Source of the DNA: Caenorhabditis elegans
Taxonomy: Eukaryota > Nematoda > Chromadorea > Rhabditida > Rhabditidae
DNA length: 64,000 nt
Direction: 5' to 3'
Assembly (NCBI RefSeq): GCF_000002985.6
Contig: NC_003283.11
Location: forward strand, 5,890,001-5,954,000
Of the stretch, positions 12,248 through 24,226 are shown one piece after another; the stretch's first letter is position 1; each line of letters opens with the position of its first letter. The notes under the pieces were generated by a model. The model was given only the letters and a program-made list of their open reading frames with translations, made no database searches and was not told where the DNA came from. A program made the position numbers and the translations under genes.

Positions 12248-14831
12248 ATGAGAGACTTTGTAACGGATATCAATAATGCAACTGAAGAGCTCTTGAAACT
12301 TAATTTAGAGGTATGTTATTTGTCTTTTAACTGTCTAGAACAAGGATTCTAATTTGAATTTATAATTTGTTTCATTTCAGAGTGCAGTGACACAAGACAC
12401 ATTTAATCTACTTGTCGTCTATTTCAATGATTTGTTGGTTGGTAAAGAAAAGGAGATAGCGGAACTCAAAGAAGAAATAGAGGAATTGAAAAAGCCATTG
12501 GAAGAAAATAAAATGGTACGGGTTTAACGATTCTGGACGCTGGATGCTGGATCGAAGCGGGAACTCGATTTTTCGAATCCTAGTCACTTTTTGTCAGACT
12601 TTTGATGCTACGATATTTTGTTTTATTTCAGTGTGTATCAGTTCCAATTAATTTAACTGAATAGCGAATATATCAATATCTGGAACATCTGAAACGCAAA
12701 GTTGAAACCGGAAACGAAATTTCCGGAAAGCCAGGCGTTGATCATTCCAATATGATATTTTCTCAGTTTATTCTGTGTATCATGTTGCCAGGTTTTATTC
12801 AAATCAATTTGAAAATCATATTTTCCGTAAAATTTACGGTTTGCAATTATTGCTAGAATTGACAGAAATGCGTAGCTCATTGTATATGATATTTAAACGA
12901 ACTTACCGCTGAATTCTACAAAAATCTCAACGCGCGGGGCAAGTGCTAACTTCATATCTTTAAAATCTTGATGGGCATTCATGTAAATATGGCTTACAGG
13001 CACCACTCCTGGAAATCGTCAGATCAGAAGTATTTCCGGAGCAGCTAGAGCATCCTTCGAAGAATGCAACAAACACGGGAAGTAGGAAAAGGTTTGTTTT
13101 CTATTCCACATGGTGTGGCATTTCTTAGTTGTAATTTCAGAGCACACCCTAAACTCTTCGAAGCGAGTGAACCAAAAGTCAAATCTTCCAATGTGTCTAC
13201 TGATGTAATTGATGGGAAGAAGCACAACAATAGGAAGACGAATTCTTCGAGATCTTTTTCGAAAGTCAACTCGTCTGTGACCAGGAAGTTAGTGTAACTG
13301 AAATCTCTTTGTTTTCCATTAATTTTCGTTTAGACTTGTGAACACTGGAAACTCGTGTTTTTTGAATTCAACAATGCAGGCTTTGTCTTCGTGTCATTCG
13401 TTTGCACTTAGGTGTGAACAACTTTATTGTCTGGTTCGGAAAAACATCGACTATTTCGATAATGAAGCGTCCCATTCTGAAGTCCTCTGCCGAAAATACA
13501 GAGTGCTCATAGACTTTCTCAAGATTATGGCTGCTCTCACCAAACGTTCCAATTCAAGCAAAACTCAACCTGAAATTATTGAAGCAGTGAGAATTGCTGA
13601 TATCCTGCTCTGTTGCTAGTTTTAATTTTTCAGAATCTTCAAACATTCCGAGAGCTTATTGGTATGATCAGGAATGATTTTGCGAACAAAAATCAGCAGG
13701 ATGCCCACGAGTTTCTACTAATGCTATTTGAGGCAATCGATGACGTGGCAGAATACAAAGCCGACAATGAGGGAGATGATGTGAAGGAAGCTAAGCAGCT
13801 GAATCCAATTGAAGCATTTAAATTTAACGTGGAAACATGTTACGTTTGCAAAGGATGCAGCAAGGAGGAAGTGAGAGTAGATGTTCGGAATGATTTGGCG
13901 GTTCACATGAGGTTTGTTTGAATCTGTAGACTTATTTTATGACAAGTACAGCGTTTTTTATGATATGAAGTGCCATTGACAAGAAAAGTTGCCGATTTTG
14001 TTAACGGATGCTTGTCTGGCATGCCATGGAAATCTGGCATCTTGCTAGACTGATTGGGCTCGTTCATTATAAAATGTATAAAATGAAAAAGAGACGCTTT
14101 CCAGAAATCAAAGACATAGTCTTGAACACGGAAGGTCTTATTCATTTTTTCAATTATAGAGATAACCTGTCCGTACAAGAATTGCTATCGTCATCGTTCT
14201 CTACATGGACGCCAATCGAGAAGAAATGCTCATCGTGCAACCACCAACATGCAATTCTGAGCGAACGAATTACGAGATTTCCAGAGTAATACATTTTTGA
14301 GATTAGTTGGTTTTGAAACAAGAAATTTCAGATGCTTAGTCATTAACCTCGAAAGATATCAACTCGAGGGACCTCAATTTTCTACAAAAAAGATCAATTG
14401 CTCCTTGGAACCATCATTTGAACTTGATATTTCGTCGTTACAAAAGTTTCCTGAAATTGAGAAAAATGGCTTGGAGCAATCAGAGAAGCAACAAGACTCT
14501 CAATATGGACAGTTACTTGATAGAATGAAATCCTGCGAGATCATAAAGTGTTGTGAAACAAAAAATATTATCATGGTTCGAAGTATGCAATGGAAAGTTG
14601 ATTTTAAATGCTTTCTTTCAGGAAGAGAAACATGACAAGTATTCACTCGTTGCTGCCATTTGCCATCTTGGCGAAACACCGACAAATGGACACTACATAG
14701 CCTACACAAGAGAAGATACGGAAAATTCTTGGCTCTATTGCTCGGATGACCTTATTCGGCCTGCAACAAGATCTGAGATATCCTTGTCTATTCGAACTTC
14801 TGGCTATATTTTGTTCTACGAATATGAATAA
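12248..14831 (+). CDS. Ubiquitin-specific protease (USP, peptidase C19)
   Basis: Proposed exons are 12248-12310, 12381-12515, 12665-12826 (doubtful), 13000-13091, 13141-13287, 13334-13586, 13634-13911, 14049-14285, 14332-14575 and 14622-14831, about 606 residues. The catalytic Cys box is LVNTGNSCFLNST (Cys near 208). Further USP blocks are NQQDAHEFLLMLFEAID, a zinc-finger-like CYVCKGC plus CSSCNHQ, FPECLVINLERY, and the His box GHYIAYTRE (His near 561) followed by WLYCSDD. It should remove ubiquitin from proteins. The first two exons encode an acidic coiled coil ending KEEIEELKKPLEEN. A good acceptor at 12631 would instead end that protein at a TAG (12662-12664), so the coiled coil may be a separate small gene. 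The 13911-14049 junction was chosen because the better-looking acceptor at 14107 is out of phase. The poly(A) signal AATAAA overlaps the stop codon. Confidence 0.75.
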
Positions 14832-15014
14832 AAATATTTGATTCGCTTTTTCAGATAAATTCCTCATATGCACATTTCAAGTAGTACCTAAACTGTATAG
14901 TACCAAAAACTCGGTCTAGGTTTACAAATTATTTAAAAAGGATAAGCGATCATACGGTGGTCAAATTGTGTACGGTAACTGCCGACGATTTGGTGGTGTT
15001 GTCTCCAGGAATTT

Positions 15015-16351
15015 TTAAGCACTTCTTCCCACTGTTGAGTGATCATATTGTGTGTGGAATCCCGTTCGGATCTTACTCTCCACTGCACTTTGAGAGCATT
15101 TCCGACAGAACGTTCTACATGGAAGTTCGAAATTTTATAGCCATTTTTTAGGAAAATACCTGAGAATGTATAATCGGTATGGACGCACATAAACCAGATA
15201 TGCAACTGGAGAAAGTAAGGGCATGAATATTACTGTAGAGAATACCATGTATTCGAAAAATATTCCACTGATTATACCAAATTGCACTGAAAACTTTTAG
15301 GAGGTATGTAGAAACTCCCCGCGTTCCGAAAAATGATTCCGGAAATTAAAAACTTACTTCCAATATAGACATAAACAGCTGCCCAAGCTGCCACTGGAAT
15401 GAATGCCTGAAAAGTCAGTGCCTGAAATCAAAACATGAAATCACATTGAGAGTGAGAATGCTCACTTTCATCAACTGAGCATGAATTGCCTTTGTTTCTT
15501 TAGACATTACATTGTAACTCATCATAAGAGTTTTTAGGATTTTTCGTCGAAGAATGAAAATAGTTATATAGACTGGTGTAACGGGGATGGTCATGTGTAA
15601 TACCGCATATATAGCAGATACAGAAAATAAATTTGTTATTCCAGTAATCAGGCCAGTTTCAAGCTCAAAATTATATTGTGGATAGATTCGCTTTGTAATG
15701 GGTAAGATTGTGGAACTATCTACAAAGCTGGTCCAATAAGTTGCCTGAAATTTTTTTTGCTTTATCTTTTTTTTAACACAAAATCCACCGACTGCTTGTA
15801 CAAAAGAAGGAATATAGAATACAAAAAGGGCCAACAAAATATGCTTCTCCTTCAACGAAACTTTGTACAAAATCAAATATCGAAAAACAAAAGAGATGAA
15901 TAGAGACCACAGAGAGTGTGTCAGTGTGTGAATGTACATGCTAAGCCTCAATTGGAAAAGTTTTTATTTGTATTCTAGTTGATCGACTCACCCAATGGCA
16001 CAAGTCGACAATCCAAAGTATGTGCAGAATCCATTTAAAATATATGTTATTGTAGCTTCATTAGGCGAAGGGAGAACTCTGAACTTTTATAATTATAAAT
16101 ACAAAACACAGTGAGACTTTTTATTTTTCTTTAATTTAATCACTTTACCTGATTTCTATGAAAATATCCAACAAGCAAGCAAGAAAGTCAGTGACGGCAA
16201 AGTTGGTTATCAGTCTTGAGTACACACGAATTGCATTAGGAGATTTGAAGACTACAAGGAGGATCAAAACTAGATTTAGAATGACTCCAGTGATCCCGAA
16301 GAATATATGCCAAGACTTTACAAAAATGGATAGAGCAATTTCTTGTGCCAT
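15015..16351 (-). CDS. Serpentine chemoreceptor, srd class (copy B)
   Basis: Seven exons on the minus strand (16351-16149, 16078-15992, 15946-15793, 15744-15466, 15421-15358, 15286-15160, 15114-15015) join in phase to 337 residues. Srd hallmarks are GVILNLVLILLV, YSRLITNFAVTDF, TLTHSLWSLFIS, LHMTIPVTPVYI, MSKETKAIHAQL, ALTFQAFIPVAAW and SPVAYLVYVRPYR, with seven hydrophobic segments. It has one more intron than copy A, splitting the region before TM6, but otherwise shares exon lengths (87, 154, 127) and phases. The intron at 15792-15745 is 48 bases, has no stop in frame and has a poor donor (GTCGGT), so retaining it would add 16 residues without breaking the protein. The gene converges on the protease upstream, with 183 bases between the stops. 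Confidence 0.88.
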
Positions 16352-17407
16352 TCTGACAAATTAAAAGTTTAGGTAAATTTGTTTAGAGTTAGAAAATTTA
16401 TGAGGAGTTTCCAAAAAAGTTGCACCACTTATTTCGTATTTTAACACTAAATTAAAGAAAGTGAATTTAGAAGGGAGGAGGAGAAAATAGTATAGAAAAA
16501 GAGGCGGTTTTGAAAATTGTTGAGATAAAAATTACGAAAAAATAATTAATGACGGAGAAAATTAAATACTCTCTTGGAACTTGGAAGCTGAAGTACCCCA
16601 CAGTTTAGAGCACCCGAATATTGTCTTTGTTGAATGTTATATGTATGCTTAACACTCTCACATTTTGAAAACTTAAATAGTTCCCGATTTTTTATAGGGG
16701 CTGATAAACAAATCATTATCGACAACTTCACGAATTATTCTGCCTACGTCTGCCAATTTCTTTATTGTTTTGACATTTTCAACCCATTTTGTATTATTAT
16801 TTAATTTCGGTTATTTGTAGAAATCATGTCAACACTGGTGGACTCATTGGTCTTGGTTTAAAGATTTACTGGGCTTTAAATAATTAAGCCTACGAATATA
16901 TCTAAATTTTCAAGTTCTTAGTCTCAAAAAACTAGTTTTTAATTCAAAATGTTGTCAAAAACACAAATTCAAAAGTTAATTGAATAAAGGTATTGCATAG
17001 GTAGTCCAGAATTGGAAAGGAGTTCAAACAACTAGTTTGCAGCATGATCAAACTATCGTGAGAGCGATTCCAATGTTAGGAAACGTGCGATTTCTCTGAT
17101 ACCAAAAGGTTTGAAAGTTCATTCTTTAAGACCATTGTAATATGTTTTAATTACAGTAGATCGAAAAAACAATAGAAACGTACTGTACCAACTTCAAAAA
17201 CTACGGGCGCCAGGTGTATATGGGTTTTCTATCTGTTGGCTAACCCAAGCGAATTCTATCATCCACGTGAAATACCTTTAAAATAAAGTTAACAAAAATA
17301 AAAATTAATTTTTTCACGTTTGATGAAAAATAAAGATTCACGCAATCACCAACTCAAATCAATCAATATATCAATTTCGTTCATTTTCTTATTTGTCGGT
17401 AACAGCA
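16352..17407. other. Divergent promoter region
   Basis: About 1.05 kb lies between the starts of srd copy B (minus) and the membrane-protein gene (plus). No exon, RNA gene or clear repeat was seen. Some sequence around 17000-17260 is less AT-rich than its surroundings but is not coding in any frame. Confidence 0.5.
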
Positions 17408-19740
17408 ATGAACGTTTGCAATTGTTTGTTACTAATTGTAATCTTTCAAAGTGCCTTCAAAGAATCAAAGTCAAAGGTACAGCTTTCCATTCATTATAAC
17501 TTTCAGAAAAAAACAATTCATTTCAGAATTTCATAGAAATTAAAATCAGTTTTGATAAAAATCAGTGTAACACAAAGAATGTATGGGATTCCCTATTCAG
17601 CAACGGAAGCAATCATCCGGCGGCAATATGGGTAAGGTCTTTGCATTTTGTGCCAAAATACAAGTCTTTCCGGACCCTTTCTATTGAGCGTGTTCTTCCT
17701 CAAAATATCAAAATAATTTTTTTAATGAACCAGAAATTTTTAATTCTGGTTACAAATTTCAGATGAATAGTTGGAGTGAGGAAGAGGCCAGAACTATGAA
17801 ATGTGAGATCAAATCAACAATGGTCACTTGTTACTGTGTTCAGAACGAAGCTTTTTGGGATTTCAGTGAAATAATGGTAAGATTAACCAAATTTCTAATT
17901 TAAAGGTGTCTTATGAATTGTGGAATTTTTATCTGAATTTGTGTAACGTATTACCAATCCATACGTGGACAGGTAGGAAATAGAAGCGACACAGAAAAGA
18001 ATTGCTCCCCGGACCAAAAAAAACATTGAAGCCACGTAATAGCTTACGTGTTTGTACTTTGCCACGTGTCTTCGACGTTTTTTGTAACGGTGATCAAATT
18101 TTCTCAGCGTATTTTTTATTTCCTAACTCATAGATTGGAAAACGCTGCGATCTAACTTCGTATGTTTCTTATGAGCAAGTAGAACAGAATATTACAAAAA
18201 TCCGACAAAATATAGACAATCTATGGAACAGTCTTGGTAGTATTCATCCACCTAGATAGTTCTCTAGCATTTTCTTTATTACGTCTACAATAGTTGTTAA
18301 CACACAGAAAGTTTTTTCAGAGCACAGTCTACACTATTTCTCGTGATAAGTGTGTTGGCTCAGTGAAAACAGAGACTTTCGATCAGGCAGGAAATAGTAA
18401 TTTGGGACTGAAAAACATCAAATGCACACTGGATGCTCTCTATAAGAATGCGATGCGATCGTCAAATATGCTTCAATACGTGCCACAAAAGTCACATAAT
18501 GTTTGGAGCTGTCCTTTGCCTCAAAAAAATTTAACTGAGAAGCTCAATCGTCCAAAGAATCGAGGAGATGTTGATTGGAGAATTGCATATTCAAATAATG
18601 GGTACTGCTTCAATTACTTTGCTTATGGAAGCAATGATCTTTTCACACAACCTACAAAATTCTTGATGGTGAAGGACAAACTTCTCGAGCAGATAAATGC
18701 GAAGAAAGCTCTATACACTTGCGACAAGAAAACCGAAGCGTATTGCAACTATAGAAACGTTCTAAAACATCTCCCTGGTCAGCTAATGAAAATTAGCACT
18801 CTCGAGGTCGAACATGTTTCTGCTCTTTGCAAATTGAACTACAGTAAGACATCAGAATACTTCCTATGGATTTCATTTGAAAATGCAGTTCGTGGATCTC
18901 GTGGAGCTATCATAATGGGTCCCATCGCTGGTGTTCTGGTTTTTGGAACAATTTTCATATGTTGGACGTCTTTGTCATACGGTAACATTTTAATTATACC
19001 AATGGTATAACATTACATGTTTTTTGCAGAGCTCATAGAAGAACGAAAACCTCTCGACCCTCAAACCTTCAAATTGAAAGACATCGAATTCGAACTAAAA
19101 AAGGCAATGAGTGATAAACTTCCTGAAAGAGGTTCGAGTACGATTCAAGCTGCTGTCGATCTTGAAAAAGTTAAGCTCGTCGATAGAAAAAGACAGAGAA
19201 GGCACAGGAGTATAGTCTATCCATCTAGTAATTTACGCGATTGAAGTATGTTTTGTGTGTACAGGACTTTATAAATTAAATGACAATTTCAGGCTCAACT
19301 TCCAGCTGTACCAGTTGTTCCAACTCCACCGGTTGAAAAATCAGTTCCTAGCAAGACAGAGATTAAGAAGCGAGAATCTGGGGAAGGCATGGCACAAAAA
19401 TCACTTCAAAAAACCCAAACTCCAAGTCCGAGACCAAACGAACTAATTGCTGTGATATGTTGATTATATTGTTAACCAAAATATTGCAACATTTGATTTT
19501 CAGCCCATGGATCCCATTCCGCTTACGCCGAAATCTCAGGGCTCACCTTATCCGAAACAATCAAGTCCAAGCTCGGAACAACTTGGAACACCTCGGAACA
19601 AAGATATAAAGAAGAGATCTGAAGAGGCATTCAAAAAGAGGTCTAAGTCGAAATCACCGTCACCTAACAAAAAGTCGGAATCTGACCCGAAAACGGGGAT
19701 AAGGAAAAAGAAGAATCGGAAAATATTCCTTTGGAAATAG
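17408..19740 (+). CDS. Predicted type I membrane protein with Cys-rich ectodomain, nematode-specific
   Basis: I do not recognise the family. Exons 17408-17476, 17527-17631, 17763-17876, 18134-18178, 18321-18981, 19030-19169, 19293-19451 and 19504-19740 give about 509 residues. The protein starts with a signal peptide (NCLLLIVIFQSAF). An ectodomain of roughly 300 residues follows with about 15 cysteines (CEIKSTMVTCYC, SNNGYCFNYFAYG). One membrane span (IIMGPIAGVLVFGTIFICW) leads to a Lys/Ser/Pro-rich tail ending in a very basic stretch. Two joins are uncertain. After 18178 the donor is GTAGAA; frame 18179-18258 also looks coding but cannot be joined in phase. After 19169 the donor is GTTAAG; reading on instead stops at 19244, giving a protein with a shorter tail. 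The tail exons from 19293 clearly have coding composition. Function unknown. Confidence 0.6.
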
Positions 19741-19775
19741 TTCTCTATTTGATTAGCTACTAGACTTTGAATAAA

Positions 19776-20223
19776 TACCGTATTTCTTCTATTAATATGG
19801 CTGCAATACTATTTTTCGATGGCCTTCCCGCTTGCAATACTAATAGGGAGTGCAAGACTATTAGGGAGTGCAATACTAATTTTCATAACATTTTTCTGAC
19901 TTTGAGCTTACTAGTTTTTTTCTGAAAAAGCTCGAATCTTATGTAAAAATTCAGAAAATTTGATTTTAATTGTAACATATAAGTTCAAAAACTTCAATCT
20001 CGTAGAAATGTTGTGAAAAACTGTTGCAAAATAGGCAAATTTTTTCGTTGAAATCCTGAAGTTAACAAGACGGGCCTGCAATAAAAAAGAGTAAACGCAA
20101 AGCTGTTAGGGAGTGCAAGACTAATAGGGAGTGCCATACTAATTTTCGGAAGGTCTCCGAGGAGCAATACTAATAGGGAGTGCAAGTCTAATAGGGAGGC
20201 CATATTAATAGAAGATATACGGT
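19776..20223. mobile_element. Short non-autonomous element with terminal inverted repeats
   Basis: The left end TACCGTATTTCTTCTATTAA and the right end, read in reverse complement (ACCGTATATCTTCTATTAAT), form terminal inverted repeats of about 25 bases. The interior carries several direct and inverted copies of a unit close to GCAATACTAATAGGGAGTGC. No transposase frame is present. Near-identical 12-base sequences, ACTTTGAATAAA (19764-19775) and ACTTTCAATAAA (20224-20235), flank it and could be a target-site duplication. It is a miniature, palindrome-rich transposable element sitting just downstream of the membrane-protein gene. Superfamily not assigned. Confidence 0.65.
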
Positions 20224-22765
20224 ACTTTCAATAAACTCAACTGTTTTCGTTATCGGTTTTGAGCTACACTTTTCAAAAGTCTAGCTTGCTTTTTACATTC
20301 TGCAACAACAAAAAAAACAGAAAAGCCAGGATAAAGCTTGACGTCCGGTCAATTCCGGCTCACCAGCCCCAGAAATAGAAATATCAAAATATTTTCTGAC
20401 ATATTCACATCAGCACGTATAAAAAGATCTTGCAATAAGTGTTAACGACGGTGCATTCAACTTGAATATGACGAAATGCTATATTCATTGAAATGTCAAA
20501 AGTTGAATGCTAGGCAATTTTCAGATTACTGCTTATTCCTGTTGCAAAATGCGACCATAATGCTATCTTATAAGATGCATGTCAATGATTGGTCAAATTA
20601 GCATAGGGGTAAATCATCAAATATATCATTACAAGTTATCATATCGGAAAAGAGTCGTACTGCCAACGGATGTATAATTCGTAAATGTTATAAAATAACG
20701 AATAATATTCAAATCATATTTCCTATCTGCACGAAATCAGCGGTTTCTGGAGAATCAACTGCAGCTTGCCTGACTTATCACACTATTTTGAGACATAGTA
20801 GTTGGCTTCTTTGGGATTTCCAAACTTCAATTTGCGTACCTACAATGCGGGCGTAACTATTCTTGAAAATCTTGTACTTTTTACTACCGTAAGCAGTCAA
20901 AACTTGCAAAAACTTTGGAATCAGAAAGTTTGGATTGTGATAAACAAGATATTATTCACTAAAAATTCATTTTCTATGCAGCCTTTTTCAAAATTTCGTT
21001 CTTAAACCTTTTTGAATTCTCAGCATTGAGTACAAGGTGTTGAATAAATTATTTCACTAAACCTGGCTCCCACTTGTTTTCCGATATATTTTTCAAAACT
21101 TGTCTTCAAAGAATTGGAGGAATAACAAGGATTCTGCTCAAAAATGTGTCAATTCGTGAGACCCATATTCACTGGAAAAGTGAACACTAGTAGCAACCTG
21201 AGAGCTTTAGGATATATCTATAGATTTCAGGCTAGAATTTCCGGTTTCAGTCTTACTAGTTAATTGTCGACTTCCCTGTAAGACTATTGTTTTATGATGT
21301 GAGAGCATATGTTGTTCCTGGAATTAAATCTATTGTAATTTATTTTCCGATTATTTTTTCATTTTCTATTGTTCCGCATCTTTATAAATATTCAGCTTTG
21401 TGTTGCATAGAAGAACCATTTTTTTAGTTTGTTCGTTGCTTTTAGAAAACTTTGAATTTTATGGTCGGTTGCATAGCAATGAGAAGCGTCTACTTACTAG
21501 AGTTTTCGAGTTTTATTTTTTGTCTGGATTTTCTTATTCAAAAAGAAAAGTTTATTTTCAGTGTAGGTTTGGGTAATATGTTTTGTTAGAAATCTCTATT
21601 TTAGTGAAATAACTTTAGTGAGTTAAAATAGGAGTTTCCAATTTTCCTTATTAATAGCCAGTTGCCAAAACCTACGACAACAAAACCACCAGGTGAAATT
21701 TAAAGGCTGGTTGAATTTTTTGTTTAACTATACTTAGCATGAGTTAATAAAACCACTAAGAATCAAAATACTACATCTTACAAAGCTTTTCATTATTAAA
21801 AAATGTACGTTCTTTGGCAAAAAATTTTTTGACAACTTACCAAATTTTTTTGAAACATTTAGAACTTTTGGCAATCGAGCATTGCTGCAGGTCGAAACCT
21901 ATTTAGAATGATGAAATACGAAAATTATGAAAATATAACAGAAGTATGAAAATTGCAGGACATTTTTATTTTTTTGTCTACTTCCAAAATTGTGATAGCT
22001 GAAATATTTAAAAAATCAGATTTTCTTTATTAGACTTGCACCACCTTTGATCCACTTTGACCACTTATATTTTGGTTCTTTGTGGCTTAACTAAGACATT
22101 GTCAACTAACAAAATACGCGAAAAATCTTTTTAAAAAATAAGTTTTCCTATGATATCTGGTAAATCTACGTATATTAAAAAATCTATATTTCTATATTTC
22201 AAACTATATTTTAAATCTATTTCCTAAATCTAAATATATATTTATGCCAGAATAATTTTCCAAAAATCTTATGTGTTGCAATCTTTGAGTCATCAATTTC
22301 TCATCCAAATGACATCTAACAAACTTATATCCCTCAGGGTGGTAACACGATCATCACTCATCCGACACCATAAATCCTTTGGGAATATTTCCGTTTCCTT
22401 TCAAAGATTTTATGATCTATTCGTTTCGAATTTTCTTTCCATTTCTACCGTCATAAAAAAACATTTTCCTTGAGATGATTTACTCGTAATCCTACTGCAC
22501 TTGTATTTTGTTCTCGTTTTTGCACTAACAAATGATCAAAACCACTTCAAAAAGCACCCGCGACGGCAAACCACAACGTCAACTCTTTTCTTCTAATTCC
22601 ATTTTTTCCTTGACGTACTGAGCATCTTGTTGGTTTCCCTCTAACAAGCCTTCGGAAGTGAATGGCGTCGTCGCTTTTCCTGCCAAGAATCTCAGACATC
22701 AACACTTTTCCCTCGTCGCCTTTTTAGACTTCACTTGTGACAGTTTCTTGTTTTTTAGGCACAAA
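20224..22765. other. Intergenic region
   Basis: About 2.5 kb without a credible exon. Frames near 20802, 22273 and 22658 are short and random in composition. The part from about 22500 is richer in C and is the likely promoter and 5' flank of the small secreted peptide gene. No RNA gene was recognised. Confidence 0.5.
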
Positions 22766-23744
22766 ATGTTGTTCACAAGTTCACGAACAGTGGTGGTAGT
22801 CCTACTGGCTATTGTAGTTCAGGTGCAAGGATACTGGTTCTCTCAAAGAATCCAACAATTGGATAATGGAATGGAGCAGATGGTAGGTTACATTTTCGAA
22901 GTCTTCGTATTTCGGTCTAGATTGATCTCGCTATAAAAGAGTTGACGAACTTTAGATTGAAGTCTATCAACTGTTTTGTATGTCTGTCCCATTTCGGTTT
23001 GATCTACGTAGATCTACGAGAATTGCGGTAGAAGCAGATTTCTCAACTGATTTCGTATGGTTAAAAACGTGCTGACGTCACATTTTTTGGGGAAAAAATT
23101 CCTGCATTTTTTATAGATCAAACTCCAATGAAACAGCCTGACACCACGCTCACTTTAAACAGTGTTTTGGTTTTTGCTATTGAAGCTTCTCCAATTGAAT
23201 GTATTAGGCAGGCGTCCAAAGTTGACGGGTCTCATCGCGCGGCCAACAAATTACTGTATTTCTTGTCAATTGTTTGGCCAATATTGTATAATATTTTTCA
23301 AATTAAATGAAAACTTCCTGCGAATATGTTTCAAATAGAATTATGATACGATAGCGGCCCGTAAATTGGCCAAAGTTACAGTACTTCGTCGTCCGCGTGA
23401 CGAGACCCATGTTCATAAGATATCTCAGAAAAAGATGTCTACGTAAATAATATGCCTAAAAACTTTTAGCTTCAATATATTTCGATGATAGACAATAATT
23501 TTTTGTACTATTCTCTGAGAGTAAATTATCTAATTTTCCTTTTTTCCAGCCACAACAAGAGATGAGAGCAATGAAAAAAACATTCCTTCCACCCCGTTAT
23601 CAGAATCTTTGGGGACAAGGTGAATCGAGCAAAGTGGTAGGAAGTTCTGCATTGGCTCCACGGAATATGGACGATTACAAGATAAGAACACAACAGAGAC
23701 ACGTGTTTTCTTGGCAACCAACAAATGTGTTCAACGAGTGGTAA
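22766..23744 (+). CDS. Small secreted protein, candidate peptide precursor
   Basis: Two exons (22766-22882 and 23550-23744) give 103 residues. The start lies eight bases after a TTTTTTAG acceptor (22757-22758), a likely spliced-leader site. The N-terminus is a clear signal peptide (SSRTVVVVLLAIVVQVQG), predicted to be cut before YWFSQRI. The mature part of about 80 residues has no cysteine and no membrane span and is rich in Gln, Asn, Arg and aromatic residues. A single dibasic KK precedes TFLPPRYQNLWGQG; other words are SSALAPRNMDDYK and a C-terminus ending VFNEW. This could be a neuropeptide-like or structural secreted peptide; no known peptide motif is recognised. The intron is 667 bases and contains the near-palindrome GATCTACGTAGATCTAC. 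Confidence 0.7.
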
Positions 23745-24226
23745 TGATTACACATTAATACTTTCGAAGTTGACAATATTAATAAAGTTGAGAACTAATG
23801 TGTTTCGGTTTTTTCCTGAAATTGATTTGCAATCTTTCTTACTATTTGGATTTATGAGCAAACATCAAGAATTGATCCAATTTTCGTTGTCGAGTTGGAT
23901 CCACAATATCATTTCTTTTTAATTTCAATGATATTTCGTGTTCATTAGGTCTCAGAAAATCAATAAAAAATCTCCCAAAATTGAATTGTGTAACTAGAAT
24001 ATCCTGGGAGCAGCACAATGGCTAGCCGATGACAGAACGATTCGTTGGTGAGAAAGCCGAGCTGAAACCCTAGGATTATGATAATTGGACAGAATTGCAA
24101 ATTTACTATGTTTATCGATACTCAACAAAATAAGATTAACAACGAAAATAGAAAAAATAACAACAAGCAACAAATAGAAAACCTATTATTCTATACTATT
24201 CTATACAGCACCTAGATAACCCGTTT
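23745..24226. other. Convergent 3' flanks
   Basis: This is the space between the stop of the peptide gene (plus) and the stop of the PPR gene (minus). It contains AATAAA-like signals at about 23780 and 23962 and nothing that looks coding. Confidence 0.55.

Noticed and set aside
12653-12880. Minus-strand 75-codon frame with a hydrophobic start
   Set aside because: It is antisense to a possible USP exon. It looks like a signal peptide, but no conserved feature or acceptor supports it.
13903-14178. Minus-strand 91-codon frame
   Set aside because: Shadow of the protease catalytic exons.
19255-19446. Plus-strand frame reading LNFQLYQLFQLHRL
   Set aside because: Out-of-frame shadow. The other frame gives the Pro/Ser/Lys-rich tail that matches the next exon.
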